A stretch of 64,000 bases of DNA from Azospirillum sp. TSH100 (lineage in GTDB: Bacteria; Pseudomonadota; Alphaproteobacteria; Azospirillales; Azospirillaceae): positions 853,253-917,252 of the forward strand of contig NZ_CP039636.1 in NCBI RefSeq assembly GCF_004923295.1. Reading direction: 5' to 3'. This document shows positions 42,900 through 51,071 of the stretch, in pieces. Both the position numbers and the translations under genes were made by a program. Under the pieces are notes generated by a model. It saw only the letters and a program-made list of their open reading frames with translations, was not told the origin of the DNA and did not search any database. The first letter of the stretch is position 1. The number at the start of each line of letters is the position of its first letter.

Positions 42900-44342
42900 T
42901 CACGACGACGCCAGAGCCTCCGCCACCGCCAGCGCATGCGGAACGATCTCCGAGGCACCGACCACCTCGCCCAGGCTGCCTCGGGTCGGCGGGCCGACGA
43001 CAAACAGGTTTGACGCCGGCCGGCCACCGGCATCCAGCGCCCGGTGCCGCATGTCGACCTCCACCCCCATGCCGAGCGGATCGGGCCGGATCAGCCCTTG
43101 GCCGGCGAGGGCGGCCAGCACCGGATTGCGCCTGAACGAGGCCCCATGACCGGCGCCGGTGCAGTTCACCAGGGCATCGTAACTCCGCCCGACCAGGGTT
43201 TCGCCACCGCGCGGCCGGTGGACGATCCACAGACCGCCACCTCCGTCGCCGCCACCCAATGGATGATCGTCGGCACTCGCCGCGACCAGCCGTCCGGCCA
43301 GGACCGAAAGACGCCCACCCGCCCGCGCGGCCTCCACCAGATGGGCGACCTGCGGAGCCGCCTGGAAGCGGTGGGCGTCCCACCAGGGCCGCAGATGGCG
43401 CTGGAACCGCCGCCGCTCGTCGATGGAGAGGGCCGACCACAAGGTACCGTTCTGAAGGCGCAGGCTTTCGAGCACGTCGGTCCAGGGCCGCCCCTGCCTG
43501 CCGGCGTCCGCGACCGCCGCACGCACCCGCCGCAACAGGTCCCGGATCCCGGCAGGCGGATCGGCGGTGAAGTCGGTCCAGGAGTCGGCATGCCCGGCAG
43601 GGCGGGACCGCGGCACCAGCCCGTGGCGGGACAGTGCGGTCAGCGGCCCGTGATGGCCGCGGCCGAGCAGCGTCGACACCACGTCGCCCATGGTCAGTCC
43701 AGTGCCGACGATCAGCACCCGGTCGCTCCGGCCTAAGGGATCGAGCGCGCCCGGAGCCCATGGATCGACGACGACCCGCCGGTGCCCGGCCAGCCCGGCC
43801 AGCACGCCCGGCAGTTCGGGCCTTGGGTTACCGGTGCACAGCACCAGCGCATCGGCCTCCAGCACCCTGCCGCCGGCCAGTTCCACCGCGAACCCTATTC
43901 CATGTGGCGTTTCGATCCGGCGGGCGGCGATGGCACGGTCGCGCCGGTGAGTCACCCGTACCGGCCCGGCCGCGGCGAACAGCGGGCGCAGCCTGTCATC
44001 GAGATACCGCCCGAACACCGACCGCGCCGGATAATGCAGCCCGTCCGCCCAGCCGGCCGGATCGGCCTCCAGCACGCCGCGCTCCAGACACCAGCGATGG
44101 AAATCCTCCTCCTCACCCTCCCCGCCGGTCACCGCCGCCATGCGGATGGAGGGAACATTCACCCGATGGCGCGGGTCGCCCCCGGGCTCGTAGGTCAGCC
44201 CGGCACCAAGCGACGGCCGCGGGTCCACAAGCTCCACCTCGGCGGAGAAGCCACCGGCGGCACCGGCTCGCACCAGCGCGGCCGCGACGCCGCTGCCCGA
44301 CACGCCGGCACCGACGATGACGATCCGCAACGAGCGCGGCAT
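42900..44342 (-). CDS. FAD/NAD(P)-binding protein, last gene of asf operon 2
   Basis: A 480-residue protein of the FAD-NAD(P)-binding (NAD_binding_9) family: N-terminal dinucleotide fold IVIVGAGVSGSGVAAALVRAG, a second fold RVLIVGTGLTMGDVVSTLLGRG and C-terminal LFVVGPPTRGSLGEVVGASEI. Such proteins may be N-hydroxylases or other flavin oxidoreductases; the specific reaction is unknown. ATG 44342 lies two bases after the amidohydrolase stop (TGACCATG), so it belongs to the same operon. A role in oxidising the organosulfur substrate or its carbon skeleton is inferred only. Confidence 0.82.
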   Translation of the reverse strand: MPRSLRIVIVGAGVSGSGVAAALVRAGAAGGFSAEVELVDPRPSLGAGLTYEPGGDPRHRVNVPSIRMAAVTGGEGEEEDFHRWCLERGVLEADPAGWADGLHYPARSVFGRYLDDRLRPLFAAAGPVRVTHRRDRAIAARRIETPHGIGFAVELAGGRVLEADALVLCTGNPRPELPGVLAGLAGHRRVVVDPWAPGALDPLGRSDRVLIVGTGLTMGDVVSTLLGRGHHGPLTALSRHGLVPRSRPAGHADSWTDFTADPPAGIRDLLRRVRAAVADAGRQGRPWTDVLESLRLQNGTLWSALSIDERRRFQRHLRPWWDAHRFQAAPQVAHLVEAARAGGRLSVLAGRLVAASADDHPLGGGDGGGGLWIVHRPRGGETLVGRSYDALVNCTGAGHGASFRRNPVLAALAGQGLIRPDPLGMGVEVDMRHRALDAGGRPASNLFVVGPPTRGSLGEVVGASEIVPHALAVAEALASS

Positions 44343-44344
44343 GG

Positions 44345-46024
44345 TCACAGCCCCTCGCGATGAACGATCCGTCCGCCGACCACCGTCAAACGGCAGCGCA
44401 GGTCTCGCAACCGATCCGGGTCGATGGCGGTGGGATCCTCCGACAGCACGGCGAGGTCGGCGGCGAAGCCGGGACGCAGCGGCCCCTTCCATCCCTCGTC
44501 GAAGGTCAGGGCGGCGCCGGCCACGGTGAACAGCCGCAGCGCCGTTTCGGCATCCAGCCGCTGATCAGGTCCGATGACCCGGTCGCTGGTGCGTTCGCGC
44601 CGGTTGCAGACCGACCACAAGGTGAAGAAGGGGTCGTGCGGGATGTTGTCGGTGGCGATGGCGGTCGGGATGCCCAGCCGCAGCAGGTGGGCGTGCGGCA
44701 CCACCAGATCGCCGCCATCCGGCTCCTCCAGATAGGCGGCCCCGCCCTTCCAAAGGAAGTAGGTCGGGATCGTCGTCACCAGCACGTCCAGCCGCTTCAG
44801 CGCCTCAAGGTCGGCCAGCCGGGCGCGGCCGATATGCTCGATCACCCAGCGGCGTCCGGACAGCAGATGGCGTTCGTTGACGGCCTCCAGCACCGGCACC
44901 ACCTCGTGCAGCCTGTCACTGACGATGGTGTGCAGGCGCAGATCGTGCTCGGCGGCCAGGAAGCAGGCCTCGTGGAAGTCGGCCGGGGTCAGTGCCTGCT
45001 CGACGAAGCCCGACCAGCCGGTATCCGGCAGATTGTCGCGGGCGCAGCAGGCGACCGCCGGGTCGCCGCCATAGGCGATGTGGACGCCCGACAGCCTCAG
45101 CCAGGGATCGCCCAGCCCGGCGCCGCGCGCATGGGCCAGCCAGTCGCGCATGGCGCGGCGCGCCTCGGCGATGTCGGCCCAGCTCGGGCTGACCACCAGC
45201 CCGACCCGCACCGTCAGCTCCCCCAGCTCCCACAGGCGGCGGTAGACCGAGATGGTCTGCGGCGCGGAGCCGTGCCCCTCGTAGATGCTGGTGGTGCCCT
45301 GGGCGTTGTAGAGCCGCTGGGACAGCCGCACGCCCTCCAGCCGTTCGGCGAAGCCGAAGCGGGGAACCGCCGGCAGCAGGTCGAACTCGACGGTCGGACG
45401 GCTGTTGTGCTCGACGATCACGCCGGTCGGCTCGCCGTCGGCATCCTTCAGGATCTCGACGCCGGCGCAGATCGGCACGCTGGCCGCGGTGATGCCGTTC
45501 AGCGCCAGCGCCCGGCTGTTCAGCGCGCTGTGCCCCGGCGGCTTTCCCCAGTTGCCGAACAGGCCGGGGATGTAGACCGGATGGTTCGGAGCGGCTTGGT
45601 CCAGCTCGTGCCGGTCCGGCGGCCTCCCCTCGGCCAGCGTCGCCGCACCGTCGAAGAAGAAGGGTGGCGTGCCGATCGGCATGGTGACGATCCACTGGCC
45701 GGACGGCGTCTCCGCCGCCACCGCCCGCACCCGCTCCAGAATGTCGCCGACGCTGCGCGCACCGGCCAGCGAGGGGCGCAGGCGCTTCAACCCCTCGCGC
45801 TCCATATGGGCGTGGGCGTCGTTGAAGCCGGGGATCAGCGTCGCGCCACCCAGGTCGATCGCCCCGGTGGCGGTGGTGGCGAGAGCCGCCACCTCCGCCC
45901 CGCCGACCGCGAGGATGCGGGCGCCGGCCAGCGCCACCGCGCTGGCGCGTGGCCGGGCCGGATCGAAGGTGAGGATTTTGGCGTTGCGCAGGATCAGGGT
46001 GGGGGAAGAACTCGGTCCGCTCAT
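44345..46024 (-). CDS. Metal-dependent amidohydrolase (YtcJ-like, amidohydrolase family 3)
   Basis: The 559-residue protein has the family hallmarks: the N-terminal beta segment LILRNAKILTFDPARPRASA, metal-site GFNDAHAHMEREG near residue 68, RWVIEHIGRARLADLEALKR with a metal His, and TDNIPHDPFFTLWSV with the catalytic Asp region. No signal peptide is visible. It hydrolyses an amide or ester bond in an unknown substrate. It follows the permease gene by ten bases in the second asf operon, suggesting the imported sulfur compound carries an amide or ester; no specific compound can be named. Confidence 0.88.
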   Translation of the reverse strand: MSGPSSSPTLILRNAKILTFDPARPRASAVALAGARILAVGGAEVAALATTATGAIDLGGATLIPGFNDAHAHMEREGLKRLRPSLAGARSVGDILERVRAVAAETPSGQWIVTMPIGTPPFFFDGAATLAEGRPPDRHELDQAAPNHPVYIPGLFGNWGKPPGHSALNSRALALNGITAASVPICAGVEILKDADGEPTGVIVEHNSRPTVEFDLLPAVPRFGFAERLEGVRLSQRLYNAQGTTSIYEGHGSAPQTISVYRRLWELGELTVRVGLVVSPSWADIAEARRAMRDWLAHARGAGLGDPWLRLSGVHIAYGGDPAVACCARDNLPDTGWSGFVEQALTPADFHEACFLAAEHDLRLHTIVSDRLHEVVPVLEAVNERHLLSGRRWVIEHIGRARLADLEALKRLDVLVTTIPTYFLWKGGAAYLEEPDGGDLVVPHAHLLRLGIPTAIATDNIPHDPFFTLWSVCNRRERTSDRVIGPDQRLDAETALRLFTVAGAALTFDEGWKGPLRPGFAADLAVLSEDPTAIDPDRLRDLRCRLTVVGGRIVHREGL

Positions 46025-46034
46025 CCGGCGATCC

Positions 46035-46928
46035 TCACGAGGCGGTGGTGTACCAGGGGAACAGGCGGCGGATCAGCGCCACGAACAGGCGGTCGGCGAT
46101 GAAGCCGAAGGTGCCGAGCAGCACCAGCCCGATCAGCATGATGTCGACCCGGAACATCTGGTGGCCGGTGGACATCATGTAGGCGACCCCCTCCCGCGCA
46201 CCGGACAGCTCGGCGGCGACCAGCAGGATCAGCGAGACGGCGATGCCCTGGCGCAAGCCCGCCAGGATCATCGGCAGGGCCGCCGGCAGCACGACCAGAA
46301 GCAGCGTCGCCAGCCGCCCGGCGCCCAGGCAGGCGGCGGAGCGCAGATAGGCCGCCGGCACGTCGCGCACGCCGATGAAGGTGGTGATCCAGATCGGGAA
46401 GAAGCTGCCCCAGGCGACCAGCGCCACCTTCGAGCCTTCGCCGATGCCGAACCACAGGACCGACAGCGGCACCAGCGCGATGGAGGGGACGGAGCGGAAG
46501 CCGTGCAGGATCGGCTCGCTGATATGGTGCAGCAGGCCGATGCGCGCGGTCAGCAGCCCGGCCGTCACGCCGGTCGCCGTCGCGATGGCGAAGCCCAGCG
46601 CCGCCCGGCGCAGGCTGGCCAGGATATTGGCCGGGATCTCGCCGGACAGCAGCATCGGGACGAACGTGTCGAACACCGCCGACGGCGGCGGCAGCAGCAC
46701 CGGATTGACCCAGGTCCCCAGCCGTGGCACCGCCTCCCAGACCGCCAGGAACAGCAGAATGCCGGTCACGTTCAGCAGAGCGCGCAGCCAGGCCGCCCGC
46801 CGCAGGCCGCGGCGATGGGCGCGGCGGAACTCCTCAGCGAAGGCGGCGCTTTTGGACGGCGCCTCCACCGCAGAATGCCGGGAGGTGGAGAGGCCGTTGC
46901 CGGCCGCGTCATCCGTCGTCGCCGTCAC
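46035..46928 (-). CDS. Sulfonate-type ABC permease (SsuC family), asf operon 2
   Basis: A 297-residue permease with a long hydrophilic N-terminal tail (about 50 residues), then six hydrophobic segments and the family loop LRSAACLGAGRLATLLLVVLPAALP. VLLPPPSAVFDTFVPML is the usual N-terminal mark. I choose GTG 46928, which overlaps the ATPase stop as GTGA; an in-frame ATG at 47174 lies deep inside the ATPase gene. It works with the adjacent ATPase and binding protein. Confidence 0.88.
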   Translation of the reverse strand: MTATTDDAAGNGLSTSRHSAVEAPSKSAAFAEEFRRAHRRGLRRAAWLRALLNVTGILLFLAVWEAVPRLGTWVNPVLLPPPSAVFDTFVPMLLSGEIPANILASLRRAALGFAIATATGVTAGLLTARIGLLHHISEPILHGFRSVPSIALVPLSVLWFGIGEGSKVALVAWGSFFPIWITTFIGVRDVPAAYLRSAACLGAGRLATLLLVVLPAALPMILAGLRQGIAVSLILLVAAELSGAREGVAYMMSTGHQMFRVDIMLIGLVLLGTFGFIADRLFVALIRRLFPWYTTAS

Positions 46929-47734
46929 GCCGCCCTCCGTTCGCCATCGGCCCGGTCGGCATTCCGGCTGCCGCGGGCCAGCGCCGCGGCGATGCGGGCG
47001 TATTCCCGGCCGAACTCCGCCGATCCGCGGTCGCGCGGATAGGGCAGATCGACCGTCAGATCCTCGCGGATCACCCCCGGCCCGGCCCCCATCACCACGA
47101 CGCGCTGGGCGAGGAACACCGCCTCGTCGATGTTGTGGGTAACGAACAGCACCGACACCCCGGTTTCCCGCCACAGCCGCAGAAGGTCTTCCTGCAAGGT
47201 GGTGCGGGTCATGGCGTCGACGGCGGCGAAGGGCTCGTCCATCAGCACCACCTCCGGCTCCACCACCAGGGCGCGGGCGACGGCGACGCGCTGGCGCATG
47301 CCGCCGGACAGCTCGTGCGGATAGCGGTCGGCGGCATGGCGCAGCCCGACCCGGTCGAGCGCCTCCAGCGCCCGGCGGCGCCGGACGGAGGCGGAGACCC
47401 GCTGCATGCGCAGGCCGAACTCGACGTTCTGCCGCGCGGTCATCCAGGCGAACAGCGCATATTCCTGGAACACCACGCCGCGGTCCGGCCCCGGCCCGTC
47501 CAGCGGCCGGCCGCGGAAACGCACGGCGCCGGACGTCGGCTTGAGGAAGCCGGCCAGCAGATGGATCAGCGTGGACTTGCCGCAGCCGGACGGGCCGATC
47601 AGGCAGACGAACTCGCCGGCCTCCACCCGCAGCGACACGTCGCTGAGCGCCCAGACCGGCGAGCCGTCGCGCGCCGCATAGATCTGCGACACGCGGTCGA
47701 AATCGATCAGCGGCCCGTTCATGACCCCGCTCAT
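46925..47734 (-). CDS. Sulfonate-type ABC transporter ATPase (SsuB family), asf operon 2
   Basis: The 269-residue ATPase has Walker A GPSGCGKST, Q-loop VVFQEYALFAW, signature LSGGMRQRVAVARAL and Walker B VVLMDEPFAAVDA, with VTHNIDEAVFLAQRV. It is close to NitT/TauT family ATPases. Its start overlaps the binding-protein stop by ATGA and its stop overlaps the permease start. Confidence 0.92.
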   Translation of the reverse strand: MSGVMNGPLIDFDRVSQIYAARDGSPVWALSDVSLRVEAGEFVCLIGPSGCGKSTLIHLLAGFLKPTSGAVRFRGRPLDGPGPDRGVVFQEYALFAWMTARQNVEFGLRMQRVSASVRRRRALEALDRVGLRHAADRYPHELSGGMRQRVAVARALVVEPEVVLMDEPFAAVDAMTRTTLQEDLLRLWRETGVSVLFVTHNIDEAVFLAQRVVVMGAGPGVIREDLTVDLPYPRDRGSAEFGREYARIAAALARGSRNADRADGERRAA

Positions 47735-48777
47735 GACAGGGTGACCCGGTCGGGTGCGACCGCCTTCAGCGGGCTATCGACGATCAGGCCGCGGAACAGC
47801 GCCCGCAGATCCCCCGCCGGACGCTTGGCGAGGCCGGCGGCGATGGCCCATTCCGCCTCCGCCACCAGATCGTCGACGAAGCGGTCGTCGAAGGCGATCT
47901 TGAACGTGAACTCGGAGGTCGCCTCCAGAATCTCCTTCGGCGGCGTGTGGATGCGGCGCGAGATCAGGTCGGCCCAGCCGCCGTCGGCCAGGATGCGGCG
48001 TTCCGCCCCCTGCAACGCCCGGATGGCGCCGGCCACCAGCTCCGGCTTCTCCTTCACCACCTTTTCGGTGGTCAGCAGCAGTTGATGGCTCTGGAAGAAT
48101 TTCTCCAGCCCATCCTGGGTCATCACCGCCGTCTTGCCGCCGGACTGGCGCTCGGCCAACGCGGCGGACTGGCTGCTCCAGGCGAAGCCGTCGATGTCGC
48201 CGCGCACCAGGGCGGAGGTCATGTTGTTCGGGGTGAGGTCGACCACCTCGACGTCGCCCGGCGCCAGCCCGGCGAATTCCAGATACTTCGCCAGCATATA
48301 TTGCCCGGAGGTGCCGACGCGGGTGGCGATCCTGCGCCCCTTCAGGCTGGCCGGCTTGGCCGGATCGATGCCGCCGTCCTTGCGGACGACGATCTTCATG
48401 TCGCGCGAATAGCGGCTGTAATTCACCAGGATCAGCGGCCGCAGCCCCTGAAGCACCGCGAACACCACCGGCGTGTCGGTCGAGGCGGAGAAATCGGCCG
48501 AGCCGGCGAGCAGCGCCTGCATCGAATCGCGCCCGCTCTCGAACTCCATGGTGTTCAGATCGAAGCCGGCCTCGGCCCAGGTGCCGGCGGCCTCGGCGAC
48601 GAAGGGCACCGCCCAGGTGTAGCCGGTGCTGCCATAGGCCAGCGTCGCCTTGGCCGCGGCGGCCTGCGCGCGGCCGGTCCACAGCGGCCCGGCGGCCAGT
48701 GCTCCGGCGGTGAGCGCTGCGCCCGTCAGCAGGCGGCGGCGGTTCAGGCGGATGCCGGAGGGATCGGACACGGTCAT
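47731..48777 (-). CDS. NitT/TauT-type ABC substrate-binding protein, asf operon 2
   Basis: A 348-residue periplasmic protein with a Tat-type signal (NRRRLLTGAALTAGALAAG, cleavage near AQAAA at about 40). The mature domain resembles SsuA/NMT1 proteins: ESGRDSMQALLAGSADFSAST, GTSGQYMLAKYLEFAGL and LVRGDIDGFAWSS. It differs clearly from the SsuA-like protein of the first asf operon, so the two systems probably import different compounds. ATG 48777 is 34 bases after asfB. Confidence 0.9.
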   Translation of the reverse strand: MTVSDPSGIRLNRRRLLTGAALTAGALAAGPLWTGRAQAAAAKATLAYGSTGYTWAVPFVAEAAGTWAEAGFDLNTMEFESGRDSMQALLAGSADFSASTDTPVVFAVLQGLRPLILVNYSRYSRDMKIVVRKDGGIDPAKPASLKGRRIATRVGTSGQYMLAKYLEFAGLAPGDVEVVDLTPNNMTSALVRGDIDGFAWSSQSAALAERQSGGKTAVMTQDGLEKFFQSHQLLLTTEKVVKEKPELVAGAIRALQGAERRILADGGWADLISRRIHTPPKEILEATSEFTFKIAFDDRFVDDLVAEAEWAIAAGLAKRPAGDLRALFRGLIVDSPLKAVAPDRVTLS

Positions 48778-48811
48778 GATAAAAAGGCTCCTGTCGGATG
48801 CGGCCGGGCGC

Positions 48812-49153
48812 TCAATGGGGCGCCAGCAGCCGGAAGGTCTGGTCGGCGGAACGGTTCTCGCGATGGGCGGCAGTCCAGCCGATGGCGCGGCGGTAGCTGC
48901 CGAACAGGCCGGCGGCGGCAACCGCGTCCTCGGCGATGCCCGTCACCGTTTCGGCATCGGGAGCGACATAGAGGGCATCGTCCGGGCAATGGGCTTCGCA
49001 CAGGAAGCAGGTCTGGCAATCGGACTGCCGGGCGATGATGGGGGCGGCCCCGTCGGCCCGGCCGCCGCCGGCCGGCTGGAACACGTCCATCGGGCAGACG
49101 GAGACGCAGATGTTGCAGCCGGTGCAGCGGGCCGGGCTGATCAGCTCGATCAT
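48812..49153 (-). CDS. asfB: AsfB-type ferredoxin, 2x[4Fe-4S], copy 2
   Basis: A 113-residue ferredoxin with CTGCNICVSVCPMDVF (10-25) and CQTCFLCEAHCPDDALYV, both complete Cx2Cx2Cx3C motifs, and the same type of basic C-terminal tail as copy 1. It starts inside the asfA stop (ATGA at 49150-49153). It is the electron partner of the upstream AsfA. A short Gly/Ala-rich insert (GGGRADGAA) separates the clusters and is absent from copy 1. Confidence 0.9.
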   Translation of the reverse strand: MIELISPARCTGCNICVSVCPMDVFQPAGGGRADGAAPIIARQSDCQTCFLCEAHCPDDALYVAPDAETVTGIAEDAVAAAGLFGSYRRAIGWTAAHRENRSADQTFRLLAPH

Positions 49154-50811
49154 GCGGCCAACTCCCGGCCGGCCTCGGTCGGCTCCAGGCGGACCGGATC
49201 CGCGCGGACCGGCGCCGGGCGGGTCGAGACATGCACCTCGTCCAGGCCGCCGACCGTCAGCAGATGCCGCTGGGCTGGGTCGAGGGCGGCATGGTCGATG
49301 CGGCGATGCATGCCGCGCGATTCGGTGCGGGCCAGCGCAGAGCGGTACATCCAGCGGGCGGTCGCCAGCATCGCCGCCGCCTCCCGCACGCGCAGGACGC
49401 TGTCGGCGGAGGCCGGCATCGCCCCGGCGGCAGCGGCCCACAGCCGGTCCAGCCGGCCGAGGGAGCCGGCCAGCCCCTCCTCGGTGCGGAAATAGTTGAT
49501 GTCGTAGGGAAACACCTCGGCCTGGACGGCGCGGGTCAGGCCTCCGGCATCGATCACCCCGCCATGTCCGCCCCGCGGCCTGTCCTGCAATCCGGCGCCG
49601 CCCGCCCGCCGCAGGGTGCGGGCTCCATTCCCCAAGGCGCGGGCATGGTCGGCCGCCCCGAGACCCGCCCAATGACCGCTCGACATCGCCCAGGCGGCGT
49701 TGTGGCTGCCGCCGCCGGTGAAGCCGCCGCAGATCAGTTCGCGCGTCGCGGCGTCACCGGCGGCGAACAGGCCGGGGACCGCGGTGGCGCAGGTCCCGTC
49801 CACCAGCCGCAGGCCGCCGGTGCCGCGCACGGTGCCCTCCAGCCGCAGGGTCACCGGGAAGCGCTGGGTGAAGGGGTCGATGCCGGCGCGGTCGAAGGGC
49901 AGGAAGAAGTTCGGCTGGGCCTGGCGCATCGCCGCCCACAGTTCCGGTTCTGCGCGGTCGAGCCGGGCATAGACCGGTTCGGTTGCCAGCACCCGCGCAA
50001 TGACCGACCGGCCGCCCTTGGAGGCCGCCCCCGAAATGGCTTCGCCGTCGGCACGGGTGAAGCTGGCCCATTGGTAGAGCAGCGTCTTGGTCACCGAGCC
50101 GAAGGCCGGAGCGATGGCGTAGGCGTTGGAGAACTCCATCCCCGACAGATCGGCCCCGGCCTCCGCCGCCATCAGCAGGCCGTCGCCGGTCAGCACGTTG
50201 CAGCCCAGCGCCTTGCTAAGAAAGGCGCAGCCGCCGGTGGCGATGACCACCGCCTTGGCGCGGACCGTCCAGCTTCCACCCTTCTGGCGCCGCACGCCAG
50301 CCGCTCCCGCCACGGCACCGCCGTCATCCACCAGCAGTTCCAGCGCCGGGCAATGGTCGAGGATCGTCACCCCGGCCTGTTTCACCCGGCGGCGCATCAG
50401 CCGCATATATTCCGGCCCCTGCACCGAAACCCGGCGTTCACGCCCGTCCGCATCGCGTGGAAAGGGATAGCCCCAGTCGGCGAGCTGGCCGACCGCCGCA
50501 TGGGTGCGGTCGAGCACCCGGTCCATCCAGCCATGATCGGACAGATGCCCGCCCAGCCCCTCGCGCGATGCCCTGGCCGCCGCGCGCTTGGCCGGATCGG
50601 GATCGACATACCACAGCGTGGTTCCCGACGCCGCAGTGGCGCCGGACGTACCGCAGAATCCCTTGTCGGCCAGAATGGTGCGGGCACCGCCGGTGGCAGC
50701 GGTGATGGCGGCCCAGGTGCCGGCGGGACCGCCCCCCAGTATCAGGACGTCGGTCTCAAGGTCGAGGGACGCGGCGGATGAACTGACAGGAGCGCCGGGC
50801 ACGTTGGCCAT
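49150..50811 (-). CDS. asfA: AsfA-type flavoprotein (AprA-like oxidoreductase), copy 2
   Basis: The 553-residue FAD protein has GGGPAG at 26-31 (VLILGGGPAGTWAAITAA), the motif VVIATGGCAFLSKALGCNVLTGDG and the C-terminal AVPGLFAAGDAATRELICGGFTGGG. It matches copy 1 (554 residues) along its length, including ADKGFCGTSGATAASGTT against ADKGYCGASGVAATSGPG, but the copies are diverged paralogues rather than a recent duplication. ATG 50811 has GGAGG 9 bases upstream. It heads a leftward operon of seven genes. Adenylylsulfate reductase of dissimilatory sulfur metabolism is excluded by the assimilatory setting and by the AsfB-like, not AprB-like, partner. Confidence 0.85.
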   Translation of the reverse strand: MANVPGAPVSSSAASLDLETDVLILGGGPAGTWAAITAATGGARTILADKGFCGTSGATAASGTTLWYVDPDPAKRAAARASREGLGGHLSDHGWMDRVLDRTHAAVGQLADWGYPFPRDADGRERRVSVQGPEYMRLMRRRVKQAGVTILDHCPALELLVDDGGAVAGAAGVRRQKGGSWTVRAKAVVIATGGCAFLSKALGCNVLTGDGLLMAAEAGADLSGMEFSNAYAIAPAFGSVTKTLLYQWASFTRADGEAISGAASKGGRSVIARVLATEPVYARLDRAEPELWAAMRQAQPNFFLPFDRAGIDPFTQRFPVTLRLEGTVRGTGGLRLVDGTCATAVPGLFAAGDAATRELICGGFTGGGSHNAAWAMSSGHWAGLGAADHARALGNGARTLRRAGGAGLQDRPRGGHGGVIDAGGLTRAVQAEVFPYDINYFRTEEGLAGSLGRLDRLWAAAAGAMPASADSVLRVREAAAMLATARWMYRSALARTESRGMHRRIDHAALDPAQRHLLTVGGLDEVHVSTRPAPVRADPVRLEPTEAGRELAA

Positions 50812-50907
50812 CGGAAAAACCCTCCGGGACTGTCGATCATGCGGACTGAGCGAAGCGGCGATTCCGGAGCAGCGTTCTATTACTGAGATGGATCGCTCTT
50901 TCTTCCT

Positions 50908-50931
50908 AAAATCATACTTACACAGTAGAGA
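50908..50931 (-). promoter_or_regulatory. asf-associated upstream motif, copy 2
   Basis: On the minus strand TCTCTACTGTGTAAGTATGA (then TTT) lies about 97 bases upstream of asfA. It is alike over some 22 positions to TCTCTATCGTGCAAGTGTGT at 38350-38371, upstream of the megL-like gene, and shares CTACTGT plus TGATTT with 29846-29869 upstream of the first asfA. TACT-N5-AGTA gives it partial dyad symmetry, as LysR-type (CysB-like) sites often have. The regulator is not in this window as far as I can tell. Confidence 0.4.
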
Positions 50932-50961
50932 TACTGCGCATACCAAAATATGCACATCTGT

Positions 50962-51007
50962 GAAAAATTTCGGCCGGCACCTCCCGCCGAGGGGATGATG
51001 CCGGCCG
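50962..51007 (-). terminator. Rho-independent terminator of metY
   Basis: On the minus strand CGGCCGGCA and TGCCGGCCG form a perfect 9-bp stem around a 19-base loop, followed by AAATTTTTC. It lies about 65 bases after the metY stop and upstream of the asfA promoter region, so metY and the asf operon are separate transcripts. Confidence 0.8.
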
Positions 51008-51071
51008 CGCAGTGAGAGTCTGGACCGCGAGAGACCGCTACCGATGGACGATGGGCGAGGGACGATGGGCC

